DNA of 16,866 bases from assembly GCA_964573855.1 (NCBI GenBank), contig CAZNKO010000017.1, positions 1 through 16,866 of the forward strand, written 5' to 3'. The translations under genes were made by a program, and so were the position numbers. Positions 1 through 5,553 of the stretch are shown here, in pieces (position 1 is the stretch's first letter; every line of letters starts with the position of its first letter). The DNA is from CAZNKO01 sp964573855. Its GTDB lineage: Bacteria; Patescibacteriota; Patescibacteriia; UBA9934; GWF2-40-263. The notes below the pieces were generated by a model. That model had not been told where the DNA came from, did not search any database, and worked only from the letters and a program-made list of their open reading frames with translations.

Positions 1-66
1 CCGGAAATATTCACTCCCCGGAGAACAGGAAAAAATCATTCCCCGTTGACACGTGCTGTGCGGCTA

Positions 67-95
67 TTGACAAAAGGCCGTTTTTGTGGTATAGT
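67..95 (+). promoter_or_regulatory. Sigma-70-type promoter of the PQ-loop gene
   Basis: TTGACA (67-72) and TATAGT (90-95) are separated by exactly 17 bases, which is close to the bacterial housekeeping consensus. Transcription would start near 102, giving a leader of about 70 nt before the ATG at 171. That leader holds an extra AGGAGG-like stretch (120-125) not placed to serve the ATG at 171. A second TTGACA at 46-51 has no matching -10 box. Confidence 0.8.
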
Positions 96-170
96 AATTT
101 GTTCTGAAAATCGAGATTTAGGAGGAAATACAGAGCTGTTTACAACCTAAACCCAAGAAAGGGGCAAGTC

Positions 171-428
171 ATGAACTTCGGATCTGCCGCAATGTGGACA
201 CAGCTGGCGATCATTCTGTATGGCATGCCGCACCAGATCTGGCGGATCGTCGAAACGAAGCAGGTGGCCGGAATGTCGGTTCCCTTCTACCTGCTCATGT
301 GGATGGGATCGGTGTTTTACGCCGTCCACAGCTTCAAGGAGAAAAGGAATTGGTACGTCTTCATACCGCAGATCTTCGCGGTTCCGCTGGGAGCCGTTCT
401 CACCATTCTCATCATCTACTATCAGTGA
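171..428 (+). CDS. SemiSWEET / PQ-loop-like small membrane protein
   Basis: An 85-aa protein with three predicted membrane segments, at about residues 8-25, 35-55 and 62-84. This is the size and topology of one SemiSWEET/PQ-loop half transporter; such proteins dimerise to form a sugar- or small-solute channel in the inner membrane. The first helix contains MPHQIW followed by a short linker and a KQVAGMS stretch. This matches the family pattern of a Pro-Gln turn, a basic linker and then 'S/M-S' before helix two, although the motif here is P-H-Q rather than P-Q. A second P-Q lies in helix three (IPQIF). The start is supported by AAAGGGG about 7 nt upstream. The gene has its own strong promoter and ends alone, facing a convergent pair. 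Family membership is by motif and topology only, and the substrate is unknown. Confidence 0.8.
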   Translation: MNFGSAAMWTQLAIILYGMPHQIWRIVETKQVAGMSVPFYLLMWMGSVFYAVHSFKEKRNWYVFIPQIFAVPLGAVLTILIIYYQ

Positions 429-491
429 CCGGCAACGGCTGCTGACACTGTCCCCGCTTCGAAAGGAGCACGGGCGTTTTTATTTCGTCTC

Positions 492-519
492 AAAAAAAGC
501 ACCCGTATTGTACGGATGC
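492..519 (-). terminator. Rho-independent terminator after the riboflavin synthase pair
   Basis: Read on the minus strand, GCATCCGT and ACGGGTGC form an 8-bp stem (one G-U pair) around a 5-nt loop, followed directly by seven T. It lies 25 bases beyond the stop of the small membrane protein. On the plus strand a weaker CCCG/CGGG pairing (453-456 with 471-474) followed by TTTTT may end the PQ-loop transcript. Confidence 0.8.
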
Positions 520-543
520 AGATCGGCTTCGTTCCCGATGCCG

Positions 544-759
544 TCAGGGATGAAAAAGAAGATGAAGGACACCGAAGACCCAACCCGAGACAAAGAGGCC
601 CCATCCGACATTCACAAACCATGACGGCGGGTTCGGAATTTTCCGCACGTACTTGAAGAAGTTATGAAGAGCAAGGAACAAGATGGAAAGGACGAACAGG
701 GATGAACCGATCCACACGATCAACCATTGTGTGGCTGGTTCCCTCAACCAATCAGTCAC
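544..759 (-). CDS. Two-helix small membrane protein, unknown function
   Basis: A 71-aa protein with two hydrophobic segments at about residues 12-35 and 46-69, joined by a short basic loop (KYVRKIPNPPSW). I do not recognise a family. It starts with GTG; the start is chosen because AGGAGGGTGAC sits just before it. The Shine-Dalgarno overlaps the last codons of riboflavin synthase, whose TGA lies one base before the GTG, so the two genes are almost certainly translationally coupled. The next feature downstream is a strong terminator, so it is the last gene of a two-gene operon. A role in flavin handling is possible from context but nothing in the sequence shows it. Confidence 0.75.
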   Translation of the reverse strand: MTDWLREPATQWLIVWIGSSLFVLSILFLALHNFFKYVRKIPNPPSWFVNVGWGLFVSGWVFGVLHLLFHP

Positions 760-760
760 G

Positions 761-1480
761 TCACCCTCCTTTTATGAGTTGTTCAACATACTTTGCGATC
801 ACATCCACTTCGATGTTCACCTTACTTCCAATCTGCAGCGTGTGCAAACGCGTCACGGCCCATGTGTGCGGGATGGATTCAAAGGAGAAAGAATGATCAT
901 CGCGGTCGATGATCGTGAGAGAAATGCCGTCCACGGCCACGGAACCCTTTTCCACCATGTATTTCGTGAGTGTGGGTGGAACATCAACCACGATTTTATG
1001 GCCAAGTTCGGTACCTCCTGTTGTCCCCTCCCGCCGTTGGACGGGATCCCGCCAGAGGCGGTGACTTGGCAAGGGGGACGCGAGAGTCGGAGTGATCGAG
1101 CGAATCGTGCCAACCCCATCAACATGCCCTTGCACGATGTGGCCGTCGAACCGCCCGCCGATTTGCGCGGGACGCTCGAGGTTCACGAGGTCGCCGGCTT
1201 TAAGGTCGCCGAGGTTCGTCCGTTTCCACGTCTCTTCGAGAATATTGCTTTTGACAACGCTCGTTCCAACCTCCCCGCCCGAACGACTGGACGCAGCTTT
1301 CATGTCGCTCGGTCGGGCGGGCAACTTCCCACCTCCAACTTCCACTATTGTGAGACATGTCCCGTTCACGGCGATCGAGTCGCCAATGTTCAACAGGAAG
1401 GTCGCGGGCACTTCAAACGTAAGTGATCCTCTTGTTCGCTCGATGATCTTTCCCGTTGTCTCGACGATACCAGTGAACAT
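761..1480 (-). CDS. ribE: Riboflavin synthase, alpha subunit, with two in-frame inserts
   Basis: This enzyme converts two molecules of 6,7-dimethyl-8-ribityllumazine to riboflavin plus a pyrimidinedione. The N-terminus MFTGIVE is canonical. Two tandem lumazine-binding barrels are visible: VNGTCLT (38-44) and RTNLG (87-91) in the first, and GHIVQGHVDG (113-122) and VAVDGISLT (181-189) in the second. At 239 aa it is longer than the usual 195-215. The excess comes from two stretches that do not belong to the fold: residues about 46-71, encoded by a palindromic element also found at 5066-5141, and residues about 132-158, a proline/arginine-rich stretch encoded by another hairpin-rich block. Without them the protein would be about 190 aa. 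No clear Shine-Dalgarno precedes the ATG. No other riboflavin genes and no FMN riboswitch are visible nearby. Whether the enzyme remains active with the inserts is unknown. Confidence 0.95.
   Translation of the reverse strand: MFTGIVETTGKIIERTRGSLTFEVPATFLLNIGDSIAVNGTCLTIVEVGGGKLPARPSDMKAASSRSGGEVGTSVVKSNILEETWKRTNLGDLKAGDLVNLERPAQIGGRFDGHIVQGHVDGVGTIRSITPTLASPLPSHRLWRDPVQRREGTTGGTELGHKIVVDVPPTLTKYMVEKGSVAVDGISLTIIDRDDHSFSFESIPHTWAVTRLHTLQIGSKVNIEVDVIAKYVEQLIKGG
1006..1084. repeat. Hairpin-rich in-frame insert in the second domain of ribE
   Basis: This block holds nested inverted repeats: CCGCC/GGCGG around AGA, CCCG/CGGG around a short loop, and an outer CCCCT/AGGGG pair. It encodes residues of about 132-158 of riboflavin synthase, which have no counterpart in the usual family. 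Only one copy is in the window, so its status as a dispersed repeat is inferred from its structure and placement. The boundaries are approximate. Confidence 0.5.
1268..1343. repeat. 76-bp palindromic element, copy 1 (inside ribE)
   Basis: Identical at 75 of 76 positions to 5066-5141 (the difference is C at 1336 against T at 5134). The core has perfect 8-bp arms CCGCCCGA and TCGGGCGG, plus an inner CGAC/GTCG pair, so it can fold into a hairpin. The right flank is AACTTCC, CCACCTC, then AACTTCC again. It is translated in frame as part of riboflavin synthase on the minus strand. Confidence 0.9.
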
Positions 1481-1522
1481 ACGTTGGCAGGGTAAAAGAA
1501 GAAAGGATCGTTGGCAAGATCA

Positions 1523-1549
1523 TTGACATCCGCATTTTCAACTTATACC
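1523..1549 (+). promoter_or_regulatory. Possible promoter of the radical SAM unit
   Basis: TTGACA at 1523-1528 is followed after 15 bases by TATACC at 1544-1549. The spacer is shorter than the ideal 17, so this is only a candidate. It lies in the 102-bp gap between the divergent riboflavin synthase start and the radical SAM start, where a promoter is expected. Confidence 0.4.
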
Positions 1550-1582
1550 GTCAGAATAGGCCCTTACAAAAAGGAGGAGCCC

Positions 1583-2608
1583 ATGACGTACCTGTTGGAA
1601 CATGCACCGGCTTCTCCTGTGGTGCTGGCGTTGAACGGGAGCGATGGATGGGTCCTCATCCATCGCGGAAAGAACGAGATCGTCCGTCTCACCCCGGAAG
1701 AGGCGCGCTCGATTTCAGAAGACGGAGTAATCCGGAGAACGCGTTCGACGCAGTTCGTCGCGGCCAGCTTGGAGGTAACGGATCGATGCAATGTCCGCTG
1801 TGTCCATTGTTATCTGGGTGACGAACGTGCCGCGCCCATCCTTAGAGCAGACGCCTGGTTTGACATCGTGGACAAGCTTGAGGCGGCGGGAGTCATCTGG
1901 CTGCAGCTGACCGGAGGCGAGCCTCTCGCACACCCCGACTTCCAGGAGATCTATGCCTACGCGTGGGACCATGGGTTCGTTTTGACGGTTCTCACGAACG
2001 GCACGCGGCTCGCCGAGGGATTTTTCATCCGGCTCCTCGCTGGGAGACCGCCTTTTCGCCTTTCGGTCAGCGTCTACGGTGCGTCAGAAGCAACTTACGA
2101 GGCCGTCACGCGCGTGAAGGGCAGCTGGGGAAGATTCCTCTCCGGGATTCGGGCGGCGAAAGAGGCAGGGATCCCCCTCCGTCTAAAGATCGTGCAGCTC
2201 GCCGAGAACCGAAGCGAGACGGCTGCAATGCAAGCGCTTGCGTGCCAATACGGCGAGACGGACTTGATCTACGAGATCATGCCGACGCTGTCCGGCGATC
2301 GCGGTCCGCTTGCCCATCGCATAAAGCGGTACGAATGTTCAGAGCGTTGGAAAGGGTGCGAAGCCGGACGGAGCATGTTCCACGTCCTCCCGGATGGTCG
2401 GGTGACCCTGTGCAAGGTCGCAAGACGCCCCGCCATTTCTCTCGAACGGATGCATGAACTTCCCGCGATCGCGCAGAGTGTTCTCCGGGAACCGGACAAG
2501 TGCACGACGTGTCCTATCCGAGAGAGCTGCGGGGTCTGTCCGCCCCTTTTCCGTCTTCTCAACGCGTCAGAACCAGACGCATGCCGAAAGGAGGTGATGA
2601 TGACATGA
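1583..2608 (+). CDS. Radical SAM/SPASM protein, putative peptide maturase
   Basis: A 341-aa radical SAM enzyme. The signature C-x3-C-x2-C is C69, C73 and C76 (RCNVRCVHC), which would bind the [4Fe-4S] cluster that cleaves S-adenosylmethionine. It is followed by the glycine-rich TGGEPL motif. The C-terminus has a SPASM-type cysteine set: CEAGRSMFHVLPDGRVTLC, then C-x2-C-x5-C-x2-C (CTTCPIRESCGVC) and one more cysteine near the end. SPASM proteins of this architecture commonly modify ribosomal peptides (PqqE, AlbA and sactipeptide or ranthipeptide maturases). Residues 1-55 form an N-terminal domain ahead of the barrel that could bind a leader peptide, although I cannot assign it to PqqD/RRE with confidence. 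The start is set by AAAAAGGAGG just before the ATG at 1583; an upstream in-frame start at 1511 lacks this. The stop overlaps the ATG of a 47-codon ORF, indicating translational coupling. Confidence 0.9.
   Translation: MTYLLEHAPASPVVLALNGSDGWVLIHRGKNEIVRLTPEEARSISEDGVIRRTRSTQFVAASLEVTDRCNVRCVHCYLGDERAAPILRADAWFDIVDKLEAAGVIWLQLTGGEPLAHPDFQEIYAYAWDHGFVLTVLTNGTRLAEGFFIRLLAGRPPFRLSVSVYGASEATYEAVTRVKGSWGRFLSGIRAAKEAGIPLRLKIVQLAENRSETAAMQALACQYGETDLIYEIMPTLSGDRGPLAHRIKRYECSERWKGCEAGRSMFHVLPDGRVTLCKVARRPAISLERMHELPAIAQSVLREPDKCTTCPIRESCGVCPPLFRLLNASEPDACRKEVMMT
2587..2598 (+). promoter_or_regulatory. Perfect Shine-Dalgarno before the 47-codon ORF
   Basis: AAAGGAGGTGAT is fully complementary to the 3' end of typical bacterial 16S rRNA. 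It lies inside the last codons of the radical SAM gene, six bases before the ATG at 2605. It is the strongest ribosome-binding site in the window and supports translation of the small ORF. Confidence 0.85.
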
Positions 2609-2748
2609 AAACGGAATCGAATGTTCGTGCGACGGAGATCTGGGGCAGGTTCGCGGATCGAGCCGCGGCCCTCAAGCCGCTCGGGACGCAGATGTGCTCT
2701 TGCCCGCCGAACGACTGGACGGTCAACGTCAAGGGTCGCCCGGGCTAG
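2605..2748 (+). CDS. 47-aa peptide, candidate RiPP precursor
   Basis: A small ORF whose ATG overlaps the radical SAM stop (ATGA) and which has a perfect Shine-Dalgarno. The peptide divides into a charged, helix-prone N-terminal part (residues 1-28, containing TEIWGRFADRAAALKPLG) and a C-terminal part starting at about TQMCSCPPNDW and ending NVKGRPG. That split resembles leader and core. The only two cysteines are C31 and C33, and C33-P-P-N-D37 fits the C-x3-D spacing seen in some ranthipeptide cores. No known precursor family is recognised. A terminator follows directly, so it is the last gene of a two-gene unit. The core-coding part resembles a diverged copy of the 76-bp palindromic element, so an origin as non-coding sequence is the main alternative. 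The gene call rests on translation signals and context rather than homology. Confidence 0.6.
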   Translation: MKTESNVRATEIWGRFADRAAALKPLGTQMCSCPPNDWTVNVKGRPG

Positions 2749-2757
2749 GGCGACTCA

Positions 2758-2789
2758 TGGCCGGTGCCATCAGGTGCCGGTCATTTTTT
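2758..2789 (+). terminator. Rho-independent terminator of the radical SAM/peptide unit
   Basis: TGGCCGGTGCC and GGTGCCGGTCA pair over 11 positions (with G-U pairs) around an ATCA loop, followed by six T. It starts nine bases after the small ORF's stop. Its 3' part overlaps the stop codon of the convergent methyltransferase. Confidence 0.85.
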
Positions 2790-3539
2790 ATGGCAGATCA
2801 AGATGAGGTAAGGAGAGGACGCAGAGAATGGCTCACCTTTGTAGGAACCGAATGTTTGTTCTATACACATGCCGGCTTTCTCCACCACCGCCTTCAATTC
2901 GGGGAAAACATAGAGTCGCACCCGTGCGTCGTGGCGGTACACTTCGCTCCCATCCGAGGCAACGGACCACGTCGACGTCTTTATCAATTGGAGCGGATCG
3001 AAACGATACTCTTCTTTCACCTGATAATCTTGGTCACGGATGCAAATCGTTTGCTCACGCGAGCCGTGATCTTTGAGCGATCCGAGGGTACGCAAACTGT
3101 TGTGCAAGGCAAGAATCAGTGTTCCTTCTTTTTTCATGTGTGAAGCCGCGTGAAGGAGGATTTCGCTTTGCTCCGCGTCCGTGCCATATCCGAAGACATT
3201 GCCGACGAGGAGGACCAAATCAAAAACCTGTTCGAGATTGAAAGTTCGCATATCGTCCTCAATGAATGTCGGTGCCACTTTCATTTCTTTCGCTTTTGTT
3301 CTCGCGAGTTCGAGTGCCTCTCTGGAACGATCTATGCCCGTCACGGAGAAACCGGCTTTGGAAATGGCCAAGCTGTGGCGTCCTGCCCCGCAGCCCAAAT
3401 CGAGCACACGTCCGCCAGGAGGGAGGAAGCGCATCAAAAATTTAACCTCCATTTCCGTCGGTTCTGGGAAGAGCGTCTCGAAAATTTCGAAATACTCTGT
3501 CCCAAAAGCGGTTTTCCACCATTCTAGTGATTCCTGCAT
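2781..3539 (-). CDS. Class I SAM-dependent methyltransferase
   Basis: A 252-aa protein with a Rossmann-type methyltransferase fold. Motif I is VLDLGCGAGRHS (about 45-56), binding S-adenosylmethionine; motif II is the acidic strand end in VTGIDRS (about 66-72); and EDDMR precedes a strand ending in FDLVLLVGNVFGY. The N-terminal EWWKTAFG-type opening is typical of small-molecule class I methyltransferases, which favours the start at 3539. An ATG 33 bases further upstream is also open, but neither has a good Shine-Dalgarno. The gene converges on the radical SAM/peptide unit and shares its terminator zone, so a tailoring role on the peptide is conceivable but not shown. It is divergent from serS. 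The methyl acceptor is unknown. Confidence 0.88.
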   Translation of the reverse strand: MQESLEWWKTAFGTEYFEIFETLFPEPTEMEVKFLMRFLPPGGRVLDLGCGAGRHSLAISKAGFSVTGIDRSREALELARTKAKEMKVAPTFIEDDMRTFNLEQVFDLVLLVGNVFGYGTDAEQSEILLHAASHMKKEGTLILALHNSLRTLGSLKDHGSREQTICIRDQDYQVKEEYRFDPLQLIKTSTWSVASDGSEVYRHDARVRLYVFPELKAVVEKAGMCIEQTFGSYKGEPFSASSPYLILICHKK

Positions 3540-3636
3540 ATGACAGATCAATCCTAAAGCCGCCGCCGTCATTTTTCAACAAGACAATTCCTTTCTCTTC
3601 ACAATAGGCACGCTTTGCGGCATGATAGGGGGCGTT

Positions 3637-4914
3637 ATGATCGACCCGAAACTTATTGCGGATAACCCAAAGCTTGTTGAAGAAAACAACAAGCGACGTT
3701 GGAAGAAAATCAAGGTTTCGACCGCGAAGGATCTTCTTGCGACCCGCGCGAAGCTGATTGGGGTTGTCGAAGAAGCTCGCGCGCGCGCGAACGAAGTGGC
3801 CGCCGCCATTCCGAAGGCGGATAAATCGGCTCGCGCAAAGCTTGTCGCAGAAGGGAAGGAGCTTAAAGAAAAGGTGAAGGACTTGGAGGCGAAGCTCAAA
3901 ATCGCGGAGGACACGCTCGCGAAGGAGCTCCGTCAGTATCTGAATATATTGCGTGAGGATGTTCCATCCGGAGCGGATGAAACGGCGAACGAAGAGCTCC
4001 GCAAAGTCGGGAAACCGCCGAAACTTTCTTTCAAGCCCAAAGATCATCTTGCTCTTGGAGAAGCTCTTGGCATTATTGATGTCGAACGGGCCGCGAAAGT
4101 TTCCGGCGGTCGGTTCGCATACCTCAAAGGAGACGCGGCGCTTCTTGAGGTTGCTCTTTGGCAATACGCCTTTTCCGTCATTTTACCGAAAGGATTCACT
4201 CTGGTTTTACCGCCGCATCTTATTTCGACGAAGGCGATGGGGGCGATGGGGTATTTGGAGCATGGCGGAGAAGAGGAGATTTATCACATTAAAAACGACG
4301 ATCTTGTTTTGATCGGCACTTCGGAGCAGGCCATTGGGCCGATGCACATGGACGAAATTCTGCCGGCTGAAAAACTTCCTCTGCGGTACGCGGGGCTCTC
4401 CCCCTGTTATCGCCGGGAAGCCGGGAGCTACGGGAAGGATGTTCGCGGGATTTTACGCGTGCATCAGTTCAACAAGATCGAGATGTTTAGTTTCACGAAG
4501 CCGGAAGATTCCGACGAAGAGCACGAGTTTCTTCTGTCTCTTCAGGAGGAGCTTATGAAAGGATTGAAGCTGCCGTATCGTGTCGTGAAGCTCTGCTCCG
4601 GGGATACCGGAACTCCATCTGCCCGCACATACGACATCGAAACATGGATGCCGGCACAAGATCGGTATCGCGAAACGCATTCCACTTCCAACACGACCGA
4701 TTTCCAGACGCGGCGGCTGAATATCCGATATAAAGATGGAAAGAAGACGCAGTTCGTTCATGCTCTGAACGGGACGGCCTTCAGCGGCAGGCCGCTTATT
4801 GCCATTTTGGAAAATTACCAGCAGGAGGACGGGTCGGTGGTCGTCCCCGAGGTGCTGCGAGGGTACATGGGAGGAAAATCCGAAATCCGAAACCCGAAAT
4901 TCGAAAAAAATTAA
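3637..4914 (+). CDS. serS: Seryl-tRNA synthetase
   Basis: This enzyme charges tRNA-Ser with serine in the cytoplasm. The 425-aa protein has the class II SerRS layout. Residues 1-100 form the N-terminal antiparallel coiled coil that grips the long variable arm of tRNA-Ser. Then come the TSEQAIGPMHMDEIL region (229-241), motif 2 (PCYRREAGSYGKD, 256-268) and motif 3 (NGTAFSGRPLIAILENYQQ, 378-396). The start at 3637 is favoured over 3622 because AGGGGG lies a few bases before it and the protein then begins MIDPKLI, like other SerRS. After the conserved PEVLRGYMGG end, the last 12 residues (KSEIRNPKFEKN) are encoded by an AT-rich repeat and are probably not ancestral. The gene end has been duplicated in tandem. 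A tRNA-Ser gene lies 12 kb downstream. Confidence 0.97.
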   Translation: MIDPKLIADNPKLVEENNKRRWKKIKVSTAKDLLATRAKLIGVVEEARARANEVAAAIPKADKSARAKLVAEGKELKEKVKDLEAKLKIAEDTLAKELRQYLNILREDVPSGADETANEELRKVGKPPKLSFKPKDHLALGEALGIIDVERAAKVSGGRFAYLKGDAALLEVALWQYAFSVILPKGFTLVLPPHLISTKAMGAMGYLEHGGEEEIYHIKNDDLVLIGTSEQAIGPMHMDEILPAEKLPLRYAGLSPCYRREAGSYGKDVRGILRVHQFNKIEMFSFTKPEDSDEEHEFLLSLQEELMKGLKLPYRVVKLCSGDTGTPSARTYDIETWMPAQDRYRETHSTSNTTDFQTRRLNIRYKDGKKTQFVHALNGTAFSGRPLIAILENYQQEDGSVVVPEVLRGYMGGKSEIRNPKFEKN

Positions 4915-4932
4915 AATTCAAAATTCTAACCT
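4795..4932. repeat. 138-bp exact tandem duplication, unit 1
   Basis: Bases 4795-4932 are repeated exactly at 4933-5070, head to tail. Unit 1 includes the last 40 codons of serS with its stop, plus a short AT-rich tail made of GAAATCCGAAA-like repeats. The length is a multiple of three. Confidence 0.95.
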
Positions 4933-5052
4933 CTTATTGCCATTTTGGAAAATTACCAGCAGGAGGACGGGTCGGTGGTCGTCCCCGAGGTGCTGCGAGG
5001 GTACATGGGAGGAAAATCCGAAATCCGAAACCCGAAATTCGAAAAAAATTAA
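4933..5052 (+). pseudogene. Orphan duplicate of the serS 3' end
   Basis: The second duplication unit repeats the SerRS motif-3 tail (from IAILENYQQEDG to the stop) with no start codon or ribosome-binding site. It is in the same frame as serS but lies behind the serS stop, so only readthrough would express it. It appears to be a non-functional fragment left by the tandem duplication. Confidence 0.75.
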
Positions 5053-5070
5053 AATTCAAAATTCTAACCT
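4933..5070. repeat. 138-bp exact tandem duplication, unit 2
   Basis: This is an exact second copy of 4795-4932. Its right end overlaps the first five bases of the palindromic element at 5066, so the breakpoint sits at the foot of that hairpin. It holds a second, orphan copy of the serS 3' end. Confidence 0.95.
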
Positions 5071-5141
5071 CCCCGCCCGAACGACTGGACGCAGCTTTCA
5101 TGTCGCTCGGTCGGGCGGGCAACTTCCCACCTCTAACTTCC
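5066..5141. repeat. 76-bp palindromic element, copy 2 (after serS)
   Basis: Matches 1268-1343 at 75 of 76 positions in the same plus-strand orientation. It has the same CCGCCCGA/TCGGGCGG arms and the same AACTTCC-flanked right end. Here it is intergenic, immediately after the duplicated serS end. Confidence 0.9.
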
Positions 5142-5245
5142 GATGTTATACACAAATGACACGGATGAATAAACTAGAGGGTCGTTGAGAGACGAAACGG
5201 CGTCAGCGATGGCTGACAAAACAGAAAAAGTGAATAACTTTAGCC
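5142..5245. other. Short intergenic stretch with a small hairpin
   Basis: No gene is supported here. A perfect GTCAGC/GCTGAC hairpin with a GATG loop lies at 5202-5217. TGTTATACA at 5144-5152 resembles an extended -10 box without a -35; together with the terminator at 5246 it could bound a transcript of about 115 nt, but this is speculative. Confidence 0.35.
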
Positions 5246-5275
5246 AAAAATCGCTTGACAGTCAGGCGATTTTTT
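5246..5275 (+). terminator. Rho-independent terminator after serS
   Basis: AAAAATCGCTTGA and TCAGGCGATTTTT pair over 13 positions (one T-G pair) around a CAG loop. The T run continues beyond the stem, and the stem is preceded by A, so it may act on both strands. It is the first strong terminator downstream of serS. Confidence 0.8.
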
Positions 5276-5540
5276 GGTGCGTTGGTGAGAGATCGCAGGG
5301 ACAAGTGCCGCGTGTCTGGCGTATGCGGGAGAAGATGCAGGGGGAGGGTCCGGGTGGCGCATCTCCCTTCCGGTGGGCTGGAGCGGGTACCAAGCGGTCG
5401 CGGGGTGGGGCTGTAAGCGGGGGAGAAACGCATACAGCCCTGATAACCCATGGGGTGTCACGTTCTCGGCAGGAGTACTCATGCCGGGAACGAGGCGGCC
5501 GGCCATGGGGGCCGTTCTGTCTCATCCGTGTTCGTTTCAC
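5276..5540. other. GC-rich gene-free stretch with several strong hairpins
   Basis: About 265 bases without a convincing gene, lying between the serS terminator and the M23-type gene. A plus-strand frame is open through it, but it has no usable start signal and crosses the terminator. Three stable hairpins are visible: GGGA and GATGC (5327-5338) with GCATCTCCC (5359-5367); GGGCTGTA (5408-5415) with TACAGCCC (5433-5440); and CGTTCTCGGCA (5461-5471) with TGCCGGGAACG (5482-5492). It may be a structured mRNA leader or a small RNA. It does not match the tmRNA, RNase P or SRP RNA signatures I know, and I see no clear promoter. Confidence 0.45.
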
Positions 5541-5553
5541 AAGGAGTTGTGTC

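Noticed and set aside
46..70. Second TTGACA at 46-51 as a separate promoter
   Set aside because: No -10-like hexamer lies at a suitable distance; the pair at 67-95 is far better.
1511..1582. Upstream start of the radical SAM gene at 1511
   Set aside because: It would begin before the candidate promoter and lacks a Shine-Dalgarno; AAAAAGGAGG precedes the ATG at 1583.
5185..5553. N-terminal extension of the M23-type frame back to 5185
   Set aside because: It crosses a strong terminator hairpin, has no ribosome-binding site, and would bury the signal sequence that starts at 5554.
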